From assembly GCF_001612905.1 (NCBI RefSeq), contig NZ_BDBI01000005.1, forward strand, positions 372,001 through 436,000: a stretch of 64,000 nt of DNA. The letters run 5' to 3'. Both the position numbers and the translations under genes were made by a program. Numbering within the stretch: the stretch's first letter is position 1; each line of letters opens with the position of its first letter. The stretch comes from Nocardia ignorata NBRC 108230. Its GTDB lineage: Bacteria > Actinomycetota > Actinomycetes > Mycobacteriales > Mycobacteriaceae. Below the pieces are notes generated by a model, which was given only the letters and a program-made list of their open reading frames with translations, made no database searches and was not told the DNA's origin. This document shows positions 1 to 9,863 of this stretch, in pieces.

Positions 1-1
1 G

Positions 2-370
2 GCGGATACCGAACCCGATCCGATTCCGGTACCGACGATCGGCTGGCTCACCTGGCACATCGGGTGGTGGTGGAGCGTGGCCATCGATCATCTGCGGCAG
101 CGAGCACCACGTGAACGGACGGATATCGCCTGGCCGGGACCCGGCGACAGCACCATCGAGTGGCTCCGCCACCTACGGCAGGAGTGGCTCGACACGCTGA
201 GCGAACTCGACGACGCCGACTTCGACCTACCCTCCGGTTATCCATGGCCTGCCGACGCCGGCCTGACCGTCGCGCATCTGGTCGGCTGGGTCGATGCCGA
301 ACTGATGAAAAACGTGGCCGAGATCGGACAGCTGCGGTTGCAACGCGCGGCACGCGATGCCGTTTCGTGA
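2..370 (+). CDS. DinB-like protein, 5' end outside the window
   Basis: The reading frame is open from base 2 to a TGA at 368-370, so only the last ~122 residues are seen. The opening residues carry a T-I-G-W-L-T-W-H-I-G-W-W-W run, typical of DinB/mycothiol-dependent metalloenzyme four-helix bundles, where the conserved His is a metal ligand. A second helix has a V-A-H-L-V-G-W segment. Such proteins are cytoplasmic and mostly uncharacterised; some act in thiol-dependent detoxification. The substrate cannot be told from this fragment. A GTG at 77 is internal to the conserved fold and is unlikely to be the start. Confidence 0.7.
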   Translation, partial: ADTEPDPIPVPTIGWLTWHIGWWWSVAIDHLRQRAPRERTDIAWPGPGDSTIEWLRHLRQEWLDTLSELDDADFDLPSGYPWPADAGLTVAHLVGWVDAELMKNVAEIGQLRLQRAARDAVS

Positions 371-559
371 CGTCTTTTCCGCGGCGTGGTCGAGCTCACC
401 GCGGCTTCGATGATCCCCCGGTCATCGGGATGATGTGGGCTGATGCACACCCTCCGGCGAGGGTCGGCCACCGGGGTATCCGAACCTATTCTTCGGTGGG
501 TTCGGGGCCGAAGATAACGATTGGGGGCGTAGGCTTCGGGTCGAAACCTAGGGAGCTAT

Positions 560-802
560 ATGTCCACCGAACGGCACATCACCCTCGTCCACGAGCAGAG
601 CGAGTTCGCTGAAGCGCGCTCTGCTGAGAAGGCGGAGAACGCTCGTCAGTGCGCGGTCGCCGCGCGGACGGTCGCTTCGCATTCCAACGATGCCGAAGAT
701 TGCGTGTCACTGTTGGCCATGCTCGGCCTGGATGCCCTCGCGGGCAAAGAAGTGGGCGCCGCCCACTCGCCCGCCCGCGTCGGCGCCGCCCGCCGCATCT
801 GA
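560..802 (+). CDS. Small hypothetical protein (80 aa)
   Basis: An ATG at 560 follows a purine-rich GGGAGCT stretch suited to ribosome binding and gives an 80-residue soluble protein. The middle is Ala-rich and helical with a Cys near residue 30 and another near residue 48; the end is basic and Ala-rich. There is no signal peptide, membrane segment or recognised domain. It stands alone between the DinB-like gene and the convergent ESX-type operon. I do not recognise a function. It looks coding because of its start context and GC-rich third positions. Confidence 0.5.
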   Translation: MSTERHITLVHEQSEFAEARSAEKAENARQCAVAARTVASHSNDAEDCVSLLAMLGLDALAGKEVGAAHSPARVGAARRI

Positions 803-859
803 TCGGCTCACGGTCGCCCACCCCGGGCGACCGTGACCCGACCTCTCCGCCCGCGGACA

Positions 860-2530
860 TCAACAACCCCGCGCCGTGGACCCGTGCCCGTCACCCCGCA
901 CCCCACCGGTAATGGTCGGCGCCGGTCGACCGAGCAACACCTCGGTATTGGCCGAGGTAGTCAAATACTCCGGCACCCCATGAGCGTGCTCCTCCTGCTC
1001 TGCGCCAGGCATACCCGGCGCCAGTGCAACGCAGTGGAACCACCGCGCGGCCACCTGTCCCTGCCCCGCGCCGGAAGCCCTCGTCTCGACTCCCGCATCG
1101 CCGGCCGTCGGCGCTTTTCCTGCCAGGGCCTTATCCGCCGCTAGTACGTTGCCCGTCGGGGCGTTGATCGCCCGGAGTGCGTTGTCTGCCGGGGCGTTGT
1201 CTGCGGCGACTGCGTTGCCTGCCAGGGCATCGTTTGTGGACAACGCCATATCTGCGAGCGCGATGCGGTCTGCGAATGTGCTCCGTGCCGCCGCACCGGG
1301 GCTGTCAGTCGCTGTGTTCGCCTGGCCTGGCCCGCGTTGCCCGCTGCTCGGGTTCGGGCCACCGCCGTGGTGGTTGCCGCTGCTTTCCATAGGCCCGCCA
1401 CCACCCGACCGAGTTGTCAGTGCACCGTCGTCCCAGTGCGTGACACCCTCGCCGGCGTCCGTTCTCGCTCCCGCACCCGAAGTTGTTGCGCCCCCATTCC
1501 TCGCCTCCCCTCGAAATCCCGCACTCGACACTGCTGGGCCTGTCGACGTCCCAGCCGTCTCGGCACCGGGAGCACTCGCCACACCGCCGTGGCTGCGGTT
1601 GCGTCCCTGCTCGGCATCGTCGGGCTGTTGTGGTCCATCAGTATTCGACCCTGGGGATTCACCGACGCGCATCACATCGACCGTCGCCGCGCCGACGTCC
1701 AGTGCGACTGCTGTTCCTCCGCCACCGGCTCCGATACGGATGCCCGTCACAGCTCCGCTCGCGCTGTCGAGGTTCGCGGCGAATCGCCTTGTGCCAGTAC
1801 CCGGCAGGTCGGCGAGGGAGCCGGGCGCCGCGCCGGTAAGGGCAGACCGATCCACATCGTGGCCCGAAGACGCTGCGGGACCGCATGATTCGTCGCATGT
1901 TCTCTGCACATTCGCGTCCATGGTGCGATCGGTCCCGATGGGTCGGTAATGCTCGGCGTCCGGGACTACGTCGGCCGGCAAGGGCGCGGACAGGTCGTGG
2001 CCGAGAGCGCCGCCGTTCTCGGCAGTCGTGTAGGGACGAATTGGCTGCGTTATCAAAGGGATTCGGCTGAGGATCTCGCCGAAGGGACGGACGTAGCGAT
2101 CACGCATGGCAGCTCTCGCCTCTTCTTCCCGGATGCAGGCCTCCCGCATCCCACCCGGATCGGTGGACCACACCGGCACAGCGGACTCCTCGACGATCTC
2201 GGGAATTGCGTACTTGGTCGCGACTACCGCGTCGGCCGCCGCTCGGACCAAAGCGGGGATGGAATGGACAGTGGAAAGGAGTTCTCGTGCCTGATCGAGG
2301 TATCGCCGGATAGAAGACATGGCGGCCTCCGCCCCGACACCCGACCAGGCCGCCGGCAGCCCCACGCTGATCGCGTGATCGAAGGCATCCAGCCCCTCTT
2401 CCCAGCACCGCGCCAACTGCTGGAACGCGTCCGCTTGTGCAACAGCATCGGTGACATCGAGGGATGAGAACGTCCCGCTGATCTCTCGATGCCGCCAGTG
2501 GTGGACGTTCTCACCACCGCCCGGCATCAT
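860..2530 (-). CDS. PPE-like ESX (type VII) substrate-like protein with long low-complexity tail
   Basis: The 556-residue protein has a helical N-terminal ~150 residues resembling WXG100/PPE bundles, with a W-S-G-V-G-A-E-A segment in place of the WxG turn. A long Gly/Ala/Ser/Asp-rich region of ~300 residues follows, then a degenerate A-x-N-A / A-D-N-A repeat (nt about 1140-1260). The end has a V-P-E-Y-L ... N-T-E-V-L-L-G ... P-T-I-T-G-G signature, also present in the PPE-like protein at 29337-30653. Its start overlaps the stop of 2527-2922 by 4 nt, so the two are translationally coupled, as PE/PPE-type pairs usually are. Secretion by an ESX system is an inference; the core secretion genes are not here. 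Confidence 0.65.
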   Translation of the reverse strand: MMPGGGENVHHWRHREISGTFSSLDVTDAVAQADAFQQLARCWEEGLDAFDHAISVGLPAAWSGVGAEAAMSSIRRYLDQARELLSTVHSIPALVRAAADAVVATKYAIPEIVEESAVPVWSTDPGGMREACIREEEARAAMRDRYVRPFGEILSRIPLITQPIRPYTTAENGGALGHDLSAPLPADVVPDAEHYRPIGTDRTMDANVQRTCDESCGPAASSGHDVDRSALTGAAPGSLADLPGTGTRRFAANLDSASGAVTGIRIGAGGGGTAVALDVGAATVDVMRVGESPGSNTDGPQQPDDAEQGRNRSHGGVASAPGAETAGTSTGPAVSSAGFRGEARNGGATTSGAGARTDAGEGVTHWDDGALTTRSGGGGPMESSGNHHGGGPNPSSGQRGPGQANTATDSPGAAARSTFADRIALADMALSTNDALAGNAVAADNAPADNALRAINAPTGNVLAADKALAGKAPTAGDAGVETRASGAGQGQVAARWFHCVALAPGMPGAEQEEHAHGVPEYLTTSANTEVLLGRPAPTITGGVRGDGHGSTARGC

Positions 2531-2922
2531 CGGGCACCGACCGCGAACGGATCACGCGTCCCCAGTGCGGCTTCCGCGTCGGCCAGACGCAGCGCCCACT
2601 CTTCGTCGACGGCCACCAGCCGGTCCCGCGCGAGCCGATGCGCCTCGCGGAAATCACCGACGATCCGGCGGTGCGTCTCCATCGCGGCACCCACCGCCTC
2701 CGCCGTCTCCCGGAACCGGCCAACCAGCGTGGGCCCCGAGATCAGCCGCCCGTCACCTTCCCCCAGACCCCAGTGCATCTGCGAAGAAATCTGCCCGGCG
2801 AGCAGCGAGACGCTCTCGACTACCTCGAGAAACATCACACACGCCCGATCGATCCCGGCGAATTCCTCCGGACGCACTACGACCGCGGAGTCACCCCCGC
2901 CCCACTCGTCACCGAATCGCAT
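2527..2922 (-). CDS. Small helical ESX-associated protein (PE/EspC-like)
   Basis: This 131-residue, cysteine-poor helical protein is the first gene of a two-gene minus-strand operon; its stop overlaps the start of the PPE-like gene at 860-2530. Size, helical content and placement match PE/EspC/WXG-type partners that pair with PPE-like proteins before ESX export. A central F-R-E-T-A-E-A-V-G-A-A-M helix is followed by a charged helix with a Trp. A second small helical gene (30650-31030) sits in the same position relative to a PPE-like gene at 29337. The partner role is inferred from context; sequence alone does not establish it. Confidence 0.55.
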   Translation of the reverse strand: MRFGDEWGGGDSAVVVRPEEFAGIDRACVMFLEVVESVSLLAGQISSQMHWGLGEGDGRLISGPTLVGRFRETAEAVGAAMETHRRIVGDFREAHRLARDRLVAVDEEWALRLADAEAALGTRDPFAVGAR

Positions 2923-3017
2923 CGCAAACCCCTCCCGCCCCGGAAAAGCGCTGGTAAAGCGCCTGATTCACGACCGAACGTACGCTGGGCGCAATAACGC
3001 GACAAGCCCTGATCCGC

Positions 3018-3050
3018 GCCCTGTGGATAACTCCGCCCTGTGGAGAACTC
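3018..3050. repeat. Two tandem 16-bp repeats containing DnaA-box-like 9-mers
   Basis: GCCCTGTGGATAACTC (3018-3033) is repeated with one change at 3035-3050. The first copy holds TGTGGATAA, the reverse complement of the strict DnaA box TTATCCACA; the second has TGTGGAGAA. They lie between the divergent ESX-type operon and hrcA, about 130 bp upstream of hrcA. They could be DnaA sites controlling hrcA or another regulator's operator. Confidence 0.4.
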
Positions 3051-3176
3051 ACCGGAGAACGAGACAATTTAGACTGGACTGCAAGACGCCCCGAGCGCCC
3101 GCGTGCGAGTCTGTGCCCCAGCACTACAACAACGCGGGCCGACGACGTACCCGGCACGAGCGAGGAGGTGGGGTCG

Positions 3177-4211
3177 ATGGCTTCGAGCACCGAAGATCGG
3201 CGATTCGAGGTCCTGCGAGCGATTGTCGCGGACTACGTCGCCACCAAGGAACCGATCGGCTCGAAGTCGCTGGTCGAACGGCACAATCTCGGAGTGTCCA
3301 GCGCCACGGTCCGCAACGACATGGCCGTGCTGGAGGCGGAGGGTTACATCACCCAGCCGCACACGAGTTCCGGGCGCGTGCCGACCGACAAGGGCTACCG
3401 TGAATTCGTCGACCGGATCGCCGAGGTGAAGCCGCTCTCGGGCGCCGAACGCCGCGCGATCATGGAGTTCCTCGAATCCGGTGTCGACCTCGACGACGTG
3501 TTGCGCCGAGGGGTGCGGCTGCTGGCCCAGCTCACCCGCCAGGTCGCGGTGGTGCAGTACCCGACGGTGTCGGCATCGACCGTGCGCCACATCGAGGTCG
3601 TCGCGCTCAATCCCGCCCGTCTCTTACTGGTCGTCATCACCGACACCGGCCGCGTCGATCAGCGCATCGTCGACCTGGGCGCGGTGATCTCCGAGGACGA
3701 CCTCGCCGCCGTGCGCGGTCTGCTCGGCGGCGCGATGGACGGCAAACTGCTCTCGGTGGCCAGCGCGTCGGTGGCCGGACTGCCCGAACGCGCGCCGGCC
3801 AAGATCCGCGATGTGCTGGTCCGGGTGTCGACCGTGCTGGTGGAAACCCTGGTCGAGCATCCGGAGGAGCGTTTGGTGCTCGGCGGCACCGCCAACCTCA
3901 CCCGCAATGTCGCCGACTTCGGTTTCCCCGGCTCGCTGCGCACTGTGCTCGAGGCGCTCGAGGAACAGGTCATCGTGCTGAAGCTGCTGGCCGCCGCCCA
4001 GCAGCCAGGTCAGGTGACCGTGCAGATCGGCGAGGAGACCCAGGTCGAGCAGATGCGCGGCACCTCCGTGGTGTCCACCGGATACGGCGCGGCGGGCGCG
4101 GTGCTGGGCGGTATGGGCGTGCTCGGCCCGACCCGGATGGACTATCCCGGCACCATGGCGTCGGTGGCGACCGTTGCCCGCTATATCGGTGAGGTCCTGG
4201 CCGAAAGGTGA
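3177..4211 (+). CDS. hrcA: Heat-inducible transcription repressor HrcA
   Basis: This 344-residue protein is the repressor that binds CIRCE elements of chaperone operons and is stabilised by GroEL. The N-terminal ~75 residues form the winged helix, including K-E-P-I-G-S-K and [14 protein letters not shown], followed by [14 protein letters not shown], the HrcA signature. The GAF-like dimerisation part and a glycine-rich C-terminal segment complete the usual length. The ATG at 3177 is chosen because GAGGAGG (3162-3168) sits 8 nt upstream; a GTG at 3168 would overlap that site. dnaJ2 follows, the usual actinobacterial pair. I did not find a CIRCE palindrome upstream. Confidence 0.97.
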   Translation: MASSTEDRRFEVLRAIVADYVATKEPIGSKSLVERHNLGVSSATVRNDMAVLEAEGYITQPHTSSGRVPTDKGYREFVDRIAEVKPLSGAERRAIMEFLESGVDLDDVLRRGVRLLAQLTRQVAVVQYPTVSASTVRHIEVVALNPARLLLVVITDTGRVDQRIVDLGAVISEDDLAAVRGLLGGAMDGKLLSVASASVAGLPERAPAKIRDVLVRVSTVLVETLVEHPEERLVLGGTANLTRNVADFGFPGSLRTVLEALEEQVIVLKLLAAAQQPGQVTVQIGEETQVEQMRGTSVVSTGYGAAGAVLGGMGVLGPTRMDYPGTMASVATVARYIGEVLAER

Positions 4212-4344
4212 CCGCCGGGTCGGCGGCGACCGTGCGGGCACTGTTATGGTCGGTACTTCGACCGGGGTAAAGTTGAGTCGAACAGACTAAAGGATGCGCC
4301 CGGCGTTCGGCTGGACCACAGCGACCAAGGACTAGAGAACTCAA

Positions 4345-5499
4345 GTGGCACGGGATTACTACGGACTGCTCGGCGTCGGCAAGAATGCCACCGACCAGGA
4401 GCTCAAGCGCGCGTACCGCAAACTGGCCCGCGAACTGCACCCCGACGTGAACCCGGACGAGGCCGCGCAGGCCAAGTTCAAGGAAGTCTCCACCGCCTAC
4501 GAGGTGCTGACCGACCCGGAGAAGCGCCGGATCGTCGACCTCGGCGGTGACCCGCTCGAAAACGGCGGCGGCGGTGCGGGATTCAGCGGTGCGGGGTTCG
4601 GCGGTCTCGGTGATGTGTTCGAAGCGTTCTTCGGCGGGATGAGCGGCCAGGGCGGCGGTGCGCGCAAGCCGCGCGGCCGCGTGCAGCCGGGCGCCGACTC
4701 GCTGATCCGCACCAGGCTGAGCCTGGCCGAGTGCGCGGTGGGCGTCACCAAGCACCTCACCGTCGACACCGCCATCCTCTGCGACCTCTGCCACGGCGCG
4801 GGCACCAACGGCAACTCCAAGCCGGTGCGCTGCGAAACCTGTGGCGGCGCGGGCGAAGTGCAGTCGGTGCAGCGCTCGTTCCTCGGCCAGGTACTCACTT
4901 CACGCCCCTGCCCGACCTGTCGCGGCGCGGGCGAGGTCATCCCTGATCCCTGCACCAAGTGTGGTGGCGACGGCCGCGTGCGTGCGCGCCGCGAGATCGC
5001 CGCGCCGATCCCGGCCGGTGTCGCCAACGGCATGCGGGTGCGCCTGGCCGCCCAGGGTGAGGTCGGCCCCGGCGGTGGCCATGCGGGCGACCTGTACGTC
5101 GAGGTCGTCGAGCAGCCGCACGACACGTTCGTCCGCGACGGCGACGACCTGCACTGCACCGTCCGGGTCCCGATGGTCGACGCGATCCTCGGCACCACCG
5201 TGGTCGTCGACACCATCCTCGACGGGCCGACCGAGCTCACCATCGCCCCGGGCACCCAGCCGGGCGAGGTCATTCACCTGCGCGGACACGGCATGCCCCG
5301 ATTGCGTTCCGGTGCGCGCGGCGACCTGCTGGCCCACCTCGACATCGTGGTGCCGACCAAGCTCGACGGCAAGCAGACCGAACTGCTTCGCAAGTTCAAG
5401 GGCATGCGTGACAAGGATCGCGCCGAGGTGATGTCGTCGCAGTCCGAGCACAACAGCGGCCTGTTCGCCCGGCTGCGCGCGTCGTTCAGCGGCCGCTGA
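4345..5499 (+). CDS. dnaJ2: Co-chaperone DnaJ2
   Basis: This 384-residue Hsp40 stimulates DnaK ATPase and holds unfolded clients. Residues 1-70 are the J domain with H-P-D at 32-34. A Gly/Phe-rich linker follows, then four zinc-binding CxxCxGxG-type repeats between about residues 145 and 215 ([32 protein letters not shown]), and the beta-sandwich client-binding domains. It starts with GTG, 133 bp after hrcA. With hrcA upstream and no grpE-dnaK, this is the second DnaJ of actinobacteria rather than the dnaK-operon copy. Confidence 0.96.
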   Translation: MARDYYGLLGVGKNATDQELKRAYRKLARELHPDVNPDEAAQAKFKEVSTAYEVLTDPEKRRIVDLGGDPLENGGGGAGFSGAGFGGLGDVFEAFFGGMSGQGGGARKPRGRVQPGADSLIRTRLSLAECAVGVTKHLTVDTAILCDLCHGAGTNGNSKPVRCETCGGAGEVQSVQRSFLGQVLTSRPCPTCRGAGEVIPDPCTKCGGDGRVRARREIAAPIPAGVANGMRVRLAAQGEVGPGGGHAGDLYVEVVEQPHDTFVRDGDDLHCTVRVPMVDAILGTTVVVDTILDGPTELTIAPGTQPGEVIHLRGHGMPRLRSGARGDLLAHLDIVVPTKLDGKQTELLRKFKGMRDKDRAEVMSSQSEHNSGLFARLRASFSGR

Positions 5500-5505
5500 C
5501 CGGCG

Positions 5506-6246
5506 ATGGCCGCCACGGTCTTCTACCTCGACGACATCCCGGAGCCGGGCGCTGTCGCGGTGCTCGACGGCCCGGAGGGTCGCCATGCCGCGACGGTGCG
5601 CCGGACCCGGGTGGGTGAGCTGATCACCCTGTCCGACGGACACGGTGTGCTCGCCGACTCCGAGGTGATCGCAGCGGCCAAGGACCGCCTCGAGCTCGCG
5701 GTACGCAACCGCAGGCTGGCCGAACCGGTCATCCCGCAGGTCACCGTGGTGCAGGCTCTGCCGAAATCGGATCGTTCCGAGCTGGCCGTCGAGCTGATGA
5801 CCGAGGCGGGCGCCGACCTGATCGTGCCCTGGCAGGCCACGCGCTGCGTCGCCAACTGGGAGGCCAAGGCCGCCAAGGGCATCGAGAAGTGGCGGACGGC
5901 GGCGAAATCCGCGGCCAGGCAGTCGCGTCGTGCCTACATTCCCGAGGTCGCCGGCCTGCACCGCACGCGCGACCTGCTTGAGCTGGTGCGCGCGGCGAAG
6001 GCCGACGGCGCGGTGGTCGCCGCCCTGCACGAGTCGGGCACCGGCAAGTTCACCGAGCTTCCGCTCGCGCGGAGCAAGGAAGTGATTCTCATCGTCGGAC
6101 CGGAAGGCGGCCTCGACGACGCCGAGCTGACCGCGCTCGCCGACGCGGGCGCCGACATCGTGCTGCTCGGCCCCACCGTCCTGCGCACATCCACCGCCGC
6201 CGCGGTCGCGCTCGGCGCCCTCGGAGCGCTGACGAAGCGCTGGTGA
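5506..6246 (+). CDS. rsmE: 16S rRNA (uracil-1498-N3)-methyltransferase RsmE
   Basis: This SPOUT-class methyltransferase modifies U1498 in the 30S decoding region using SAM. At 246 residues it has the family's usual length: an N-terminal PUA-like part with G-P-E-G-R-H-A-A-T-V-R-R, then the knotted SAM-binding domain with Q-A-L-P-K-S-D-R, I-V-G-P-E-G-G-L-D-D-A-E and L-L-G-P-T-V-L-R-T-S-T-A-A. It begins only 6 nt after dnaJ2 stops, so the two are probably cotranscribed; this pairing is common in actinobacteria. Confidence 0.96.
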   Translation: MAATVFYLDDIPEPGAVAVLDGPEGRHAATVRRTRVGELITLSDGHGVLADSEVIAAAKDRLELAVRNRRLAEPVIPQVTVVQALPKSDRSELAVELMTEAGADLIVPWQATRCVANWEAKAAKGIEKWRTAAKSAARQSRRAYIPEVAGLHRTRDLLELVRAAKADGAVVAALHESGTGKFTELPLARSKEVILIVGPEGGLDDAELTALADAGADIVLLGPTVLRTSTAAAVALGALGALTKRW

Positions 6247-6402
6247 GGGGGCGTGAAATCGCCCCCGAAAGGTACCCCGATCGGGTAGTGATGGGGTCCT
6301 CTACCACGTCCCGGTTTTTAACCGCTGTGCGGTGTCGGTGGGCGGCGGTAAACTGGTCTCATCGAACACCAGGTCGAGACCGGAAGCAGGCTATAGCCAC
6401 TT

Positions 6403-7515
6403 TTGAAGAACACAGGCGAGATCGGCGATCCCACCCTCCCCGTCCCAGGCGTCGGCACCGACGGCAACGGAGCATCCCCGGCGGCGCGAACCGTGCGTTC
6501 CAGCATCGAACTCGCCCCCGAATCCGTTTTCCCCTTCCTCGGCTCGGCCGACCAGAACCTTCGTCAGCTCGAGCAGTTGCTTCCGGCCGACATCCATGTG
6601 CGCGGTAGCACGGTCACCATCACGGGCAAGGCCGCCGATGTGGCCCTGGCCGAGCGTGTCGTCGAGCAGTTGGTCGCGCTGACCGGCCGCAACCGGGTGA
6701 TCACCCCCGAAGCGGTCCGGCACACCGTGTCCATGCTCACCGACGCGGGCGTGTCCGAATCGCCCGCCGAGGTGCTGAGCCTGGACATCCTGTCGCGGCG
6801 CGGCAAGACCATCCGGCCCAAGACGCTGAACCAGAAGCGTTACGTCGATGCGATCGACGTGAACACCATCGTGTTCGGCATCGGCCCGGCCGGTACCGGC
6901 AAGACGTATCTGGCGATGGCCAAGGCGGTGCAGGCCCTGCAGACCAAGCAGGTCACCCGCATCATCCTGACCAGGCCCGCGGTCGAGGCCGGTGAGCGTC
7001 TCGGCTTCCTGCCCGGCACGCTCAACGACAAGATCGACCCGTATCTGCGTCCGCTCTACGACGCCCTGCACGACATGATGGATCCGGAAGCCATCCCGAA
7101 GCTGCTGGCCTCCGGTGTCATCGAGGTCGCGCCGCTGGCGTACATGCGTGGTCGCAGCCTCAACGATTCGTTCATCATTCTCGACGAGGCGCAGAACACC
7201 ACGGCCGAGCAGATGAAGATGTTCCTCACCCGTCTCGGCTTCGGCTCGAAGATGGTGGTCACCGGCGACATCTCGCAGGTCGACCTGCCCAACGGGCAGC
7301 GTTCGGGTCTGCGGGCGGCCTCGGAGATCCTCACCGATATCGACGACATCCACTTCTCGGAACTCACCAGCTCCGACGTGGTGCGGCACCGGTTGGTCTC
7401 CGACATCGTCGACGCCTACGACCGCTTCGAATCCGAGACCCGCGCGGTTCCCGCCCCGCACTACCCGGGCAACCGGGCCCAGCGCCGGGCGGCGGGCCGG
7501 GCGGATCGTCGGTAG
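6403..7515 (+). CDS. phoH: PhoH family ATPase
   Basis: This 370-residue cytoplasmic P-loop NTPase is often linked to RNA metabolism and cofunctions with YbeY. An N-terminal KH-like segment binds nucleic acid, followed by the PhoH domain with Walker A G-P-A-G-T-G-K-T near residue 163, [10 protein letters not shown], and Walker B-like [10 protein letters not shown]. The start is the TTG at 6403, as no in-frame ATG or GTG precedes the conserved region. The C-terminal tail is Ala/Arg-rich. ybeY follows after 110 bp, the usual bacterial arrangement. Confidence 0.95.
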   Translation: MKNTGEIGDPTLPVPGVGTDGNGASPAARTVRSSIELAPESVFPFLGSADQNLRQLEQLLPADIHVRGSTVTITGKAADVALAERVVEQLVALTGRNRVITPEAVRHTVSMLTDAGVSESPAEVLSLDILSRRGKTIRPKTLNQKRYVDAIDVNTIVFGIGPAGTGKTYLAMAKAVQALQTKQVTRIILTRPAVEAGERLGFLPGTLNDKIDPYLRPLYDALHDMMDPEAIPKLLASGVIEVAPLAYMRGRSLNDSFIILDEAQNTTAEQMKMFLTRLGFGSKMVVTGDISQVDLPNGQRSGLRAASEILTDIDDIHFSELTSSDVVRHRLVSDIVDAYDRFESETRAVPAPHYPGNRAQRRAAGRADRR

Positions 7516-7548
7516 TCACCAGCCACACGCTGCGACGATGCCCATCGA

Positions 7549-7581
7549 TACGACGCGGCGTACTCGTTACGTCGCGTCGTA
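7549..7581. promoter_or_regulatory. Stable hairpin between phoH and ybeY
   Basis: Arms TACGACGCGGCGTA (7549-7562) and TACGTCGCGTCGTA (7568-7581) pair over 14 bp with one mismatch, leaving a CTCGT loop. No T-tract follows, so it is not a classic intrinsic terminator. It may attenuate or process the phoH-ybeY transcript, or be a protein-binding palindrome. Confidence 0.4.
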
Positions 7582-7625
7582 GGGCGGTGCACAGGACTCG
7601 GTCCATCGGCCCGTACCCTGAACAC

Positions 7626-8180
7626 GTGAGCATCGAGATCGCCAACGAATCGGGTATGGACATTCCCGAAGAAGACCTGGTCAGCGTCGCGCGTTTCGTG
7701 ATCGGACGGATGGACGTGCATCCGGCCGCCGAACTGTCGATGGTGCTCGTGGATCTCGACACCATGGCCGACCTGCACGTGCGCTGGATGGACCTGCCCG
7801 GCCCCACCGATGTGATGTCGTTCCCCATGGACGAACTCGAGCCGGGCGGTCGCCCCGACAGCCCCGAGCCCGGCCCGTCCATGCTCGGCGACATCGTGCT
7901 GTGCCCGGAATTCGCCATGGGCCAGGCGCAGAAGGCCGGTCACTCGCTCGACCACGAGCTGGCCCTGCTCACCGTGCACGGCGTGCTCCACCTGCTCGGC
8001 TACGACCATGCCGAGCCGGAGGAGGAGAAGGAGATGTTCGCGCTGCAGGCCCAGCTGCTCGAGGAGTGGTACCAGAGCCTGCGCGAGGAACAACTGCGCG
8101 CCGAACTGGCCGAACGTGACGCCCGCCTGCTCGGTAAGGCAGGGTTCACCGCACCGGGTGACGCACTGGGCCCCGCGTGA
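7626..8180 (+). CDS. ybeY: Endoribonuclease / rRNA maturation factor YbeY
   Basis: This 184-residue zinc metalloenzyme is needed for 16S rRNA 3'-end processing and ribosome quality control. The diagnostic zinc motif [11 protein letters not shown] lies near residues 118-128, preceded by T-D-V-M-S-F-P and L-G-D-I-V-L-C. GTG at 7626 is taken as the start; an upstream in-frame ATG at 7587 adds a poor N-terminal extension. Its stop overlaps the start of the CBS-domain gene by 4 nt, giving translational coupling. Confidence 0.95.
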   Translation: MSIEIANESGMDIPEEDLVSVARFVIGRMDVHPAAELSMVLVDLDTMADLHVRWMDLPGPTDVMSFPMDELEPGGRPDSPEPGPSMLGDIVLCPEFAMGQAQKAGHSLDHELALLTVHGVLHLLGYDHAEPEEEKEMFALQAQLLEEWYQSLREEQLRAELAERDARLLGKAGFTAPGDALGPA

Positions 8181-9535
8181 CATCTATGGTGCAGATCCTG
8201 CTCGCCATCGGGCTGATCGGCCTGGGTGGTGTGTTCGCGGGTGTCGACTCGGCCCTCAATACCGTTTCGCGCGCACGGCTCGACGACATGGTCCGCGAGG
8301 AACGGTCCGGCGCCGCGCGCTTGCGCAAGATCGTCGACGACCGTCCCCGCTACGTGAATCTGATGGTGCTGCTGCGCATTCTGTGCGAGATCAGCGCCAC
8401 CGTACTGCTGGCCGCCGCGACGCTGGAGCTGTGGAGCCCGACGACGGCGCTGCTGGTCACCGCCGCCTCGATGGTCGTCGTCTCGTATGTGGTGATCGGG
8501 GTCGGCCCGCGCACCCTCGGCCGCCAGCACGCCTATTCGATCGCGCTGGCCGCGGCCGTCCCGATGCAGATCATCGGTGCGGTGCTGAGCCCGGTGAGCA
8601 GGCTGCTCATCCTGCTCGGTAATGCCATCACTCCTGGTAAGGGGTTCCGCAACGGCCCGTTCGCGTCGGAGATCGAGCTGCGCGAGGTGGTCGACATGGC
8701 GCGCGAGCGCGGCGTGGTCGCCGACGACGAGCGCCGCATGATCCAGTCGGTCTTCGAACTCGGCGACACCGCCGCCCGCGCGGTGATGGTGCCGCGCACC
8801 GAGATGGTGTGGATCGAAAACGACAAGACCGCCGCCCAGGCGATGTCGCTCGCGGTGCGTTCCGGGCATTCGCGAATCCCGGTGATCGGCGAGAACGTCG
8901 ACGACGTGCTCGGTGTGGTCTACCTGAAAGACCTTGTGCCCTACGCCGATCGCGCCCGCAAGGTGACGGTGCGCGAGGTGATGCGACCGGCCGTGTTCAT
9001 CCCCGATTCCAAACCACTCGACGCGCTGCTCGACGAGATGCAGCGCCGGCGCAACCACATGGCCCTGCTGGTCGACGAATACGGCGGCATCGCCGGGCTG
9101 GTCACCATCGAGGACGTGCTCGAGGAGATCGTCGGTGAGATCGCCGACGAGTACGACACCGACGAGACCCCGCCGGTGGAGGACCTCGGCGAGGGCCGCT
9201 ACCGCGTGTCGGCCCGCTTGTCGGTGGAGGACCTCGGCGAGCTGTACGGCCTCGACATCGAGGACGAGGACGTCGACACCGTCGGTGGCCTGCTCGCCCA
9301 CGAACTGGGTCGCGTCCCACTGCCGGGTTCCAAGGTGACCGTGCACGGCCTGGTGCTGCGCGGCGAGGGCGGCGCCGACGCGCGCGGGCGGATGCGGGTG
9401 AACACCGTGCTGGTGCGCCGCGCGGCCGACAAAGAAAAGAAGACAGACAAGGCCCGCAACGGCAAGCCCGACGAGGCGCAGGCCGAGACCGACCCGGTGA
9501 CAGTGCCCGCAGACAATGGAGAGACCGATGAGTGA
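8177..9535 (+). CDS. CNNM/CorC-type membrane protein with CBS pair (hemolysin-like)
   Basis: This 452-residue protein has an N-terminal DUF21 transmembrane domain with about four helices (residues ~1-145), two CBS domains (~200-320) including [16 protein letters not shown] and a [14 protein letters not shown] motif, and a C-terminal CorC/HlyC domain (~340-420). Relatives export Mg2+ or Co2+ and sense nucleotides through the CBS pair; 'hemolysin' is a historic label. The tail is Lys/Asp/Glu-rich. GTG at 8177 overlaps ybeY; an ATG at 8186 is an alternative. Confidence 0.9.
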   Translation: MTSMVQILLAIGLIGLGGVFAGVDSALNTVSRARLDDMVREERSGAARLRKIVDDRPRYVNLMVLLRILCEISATVLLAAATLELWSPTTALLVTAASMVVVSYVVIGVGPRTLGRQHAYSIALAAAVPMQIIGAVLSPVSRLLILLGNAITPGKGFRNGPFASEIELREVVDMARERGVVADDERRMIQSVFELGDTAARAVMVPRTEMVWIENDKTAAQAMSLAVRSGHSRIPVIGENVDDVLGVVYLKDLVPYADRARKVTVREVMRPAVFIPDSKPLDALLDEMQRRRNHMALLVDEYGGIAGLVTIEDVLEEIVGEIADEYDTDETPPVEDLGEGRYRVSARLSVEDLGELYGLDIEDEDVDTVGGLLAHELGRVPLPGSKVTVHGLVLRGEGGADARGRMRVNTVLVRRAADKEKKTDKARNGKPDEAQAETDPVTVPADNGETDE

Positions 9536-9863
9536 ACTCGACGCAGAGGACAACAAACTGCTGGTACTGGCGCGGGGCGCACTCGGCCGCACCGGCGGCG
9601 CGAGCGGCGCGGCGGTGCGTGACACCGACGGCCGCACCTACGCCGCGGGTGAGGTGACCCTCGCCGCCCTTCGCCTGACCGCGTTGCAGGCCGCGGTGGC
9701 CGCCGCGATCTCCAGTGGCGCCGAGGGTTTCGAGGCGGCCGTGGTGGTCGGTGCGAGCGGGGAGGACGCGGGTATCGCGGCGATGCACGAGGTGTCGCCC
9801 GGCGCGACGGTGATCCACACCGATCGTTCGGGTGCCGTGCTGAGCGAGGTGCGCGGTGGCTGA
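9528..9863 (+). CDS. Cytidine-deaminase-like protein lacking the zinc-binding residues
   Basis: This 111-residue protein sits between the CBS gene and era, where actinobacteria carry a cytidine deaminase-fold gene. The fold is hinted at by [19 protein letters not shown] followed by a central strand and D-A-G-I-A-A-M-H. The catalytic H/C-A-E and P-C-x-x-C motifs are absent and the protein has no cysteine, so deaminase activity is unlikely. ATG 9528 is preferred to an in-frame ATG at 9516 because GGAGAG precedes it. It overlaps both neighbours by 8 nt, so it is probably made together with Era. Confidence 0.75.
   Translation: MSELDAEDNKLLVLARGALGRTGGASGAAVRDTDGRTYAAGEVTLAALRLTALQAAVAAAISSGAEGFEAAVVVGASGEDAGIAAMHEVSPGATVIHTDRSGAVLSEVRGG

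Noticed and set aside
3051..3176. CIRCE-type palindrome upstream of hrcA
   Set aside because: No TTAGCACTC/GAGTGCTAA-like inverted repeat is present in the hrcA leader.
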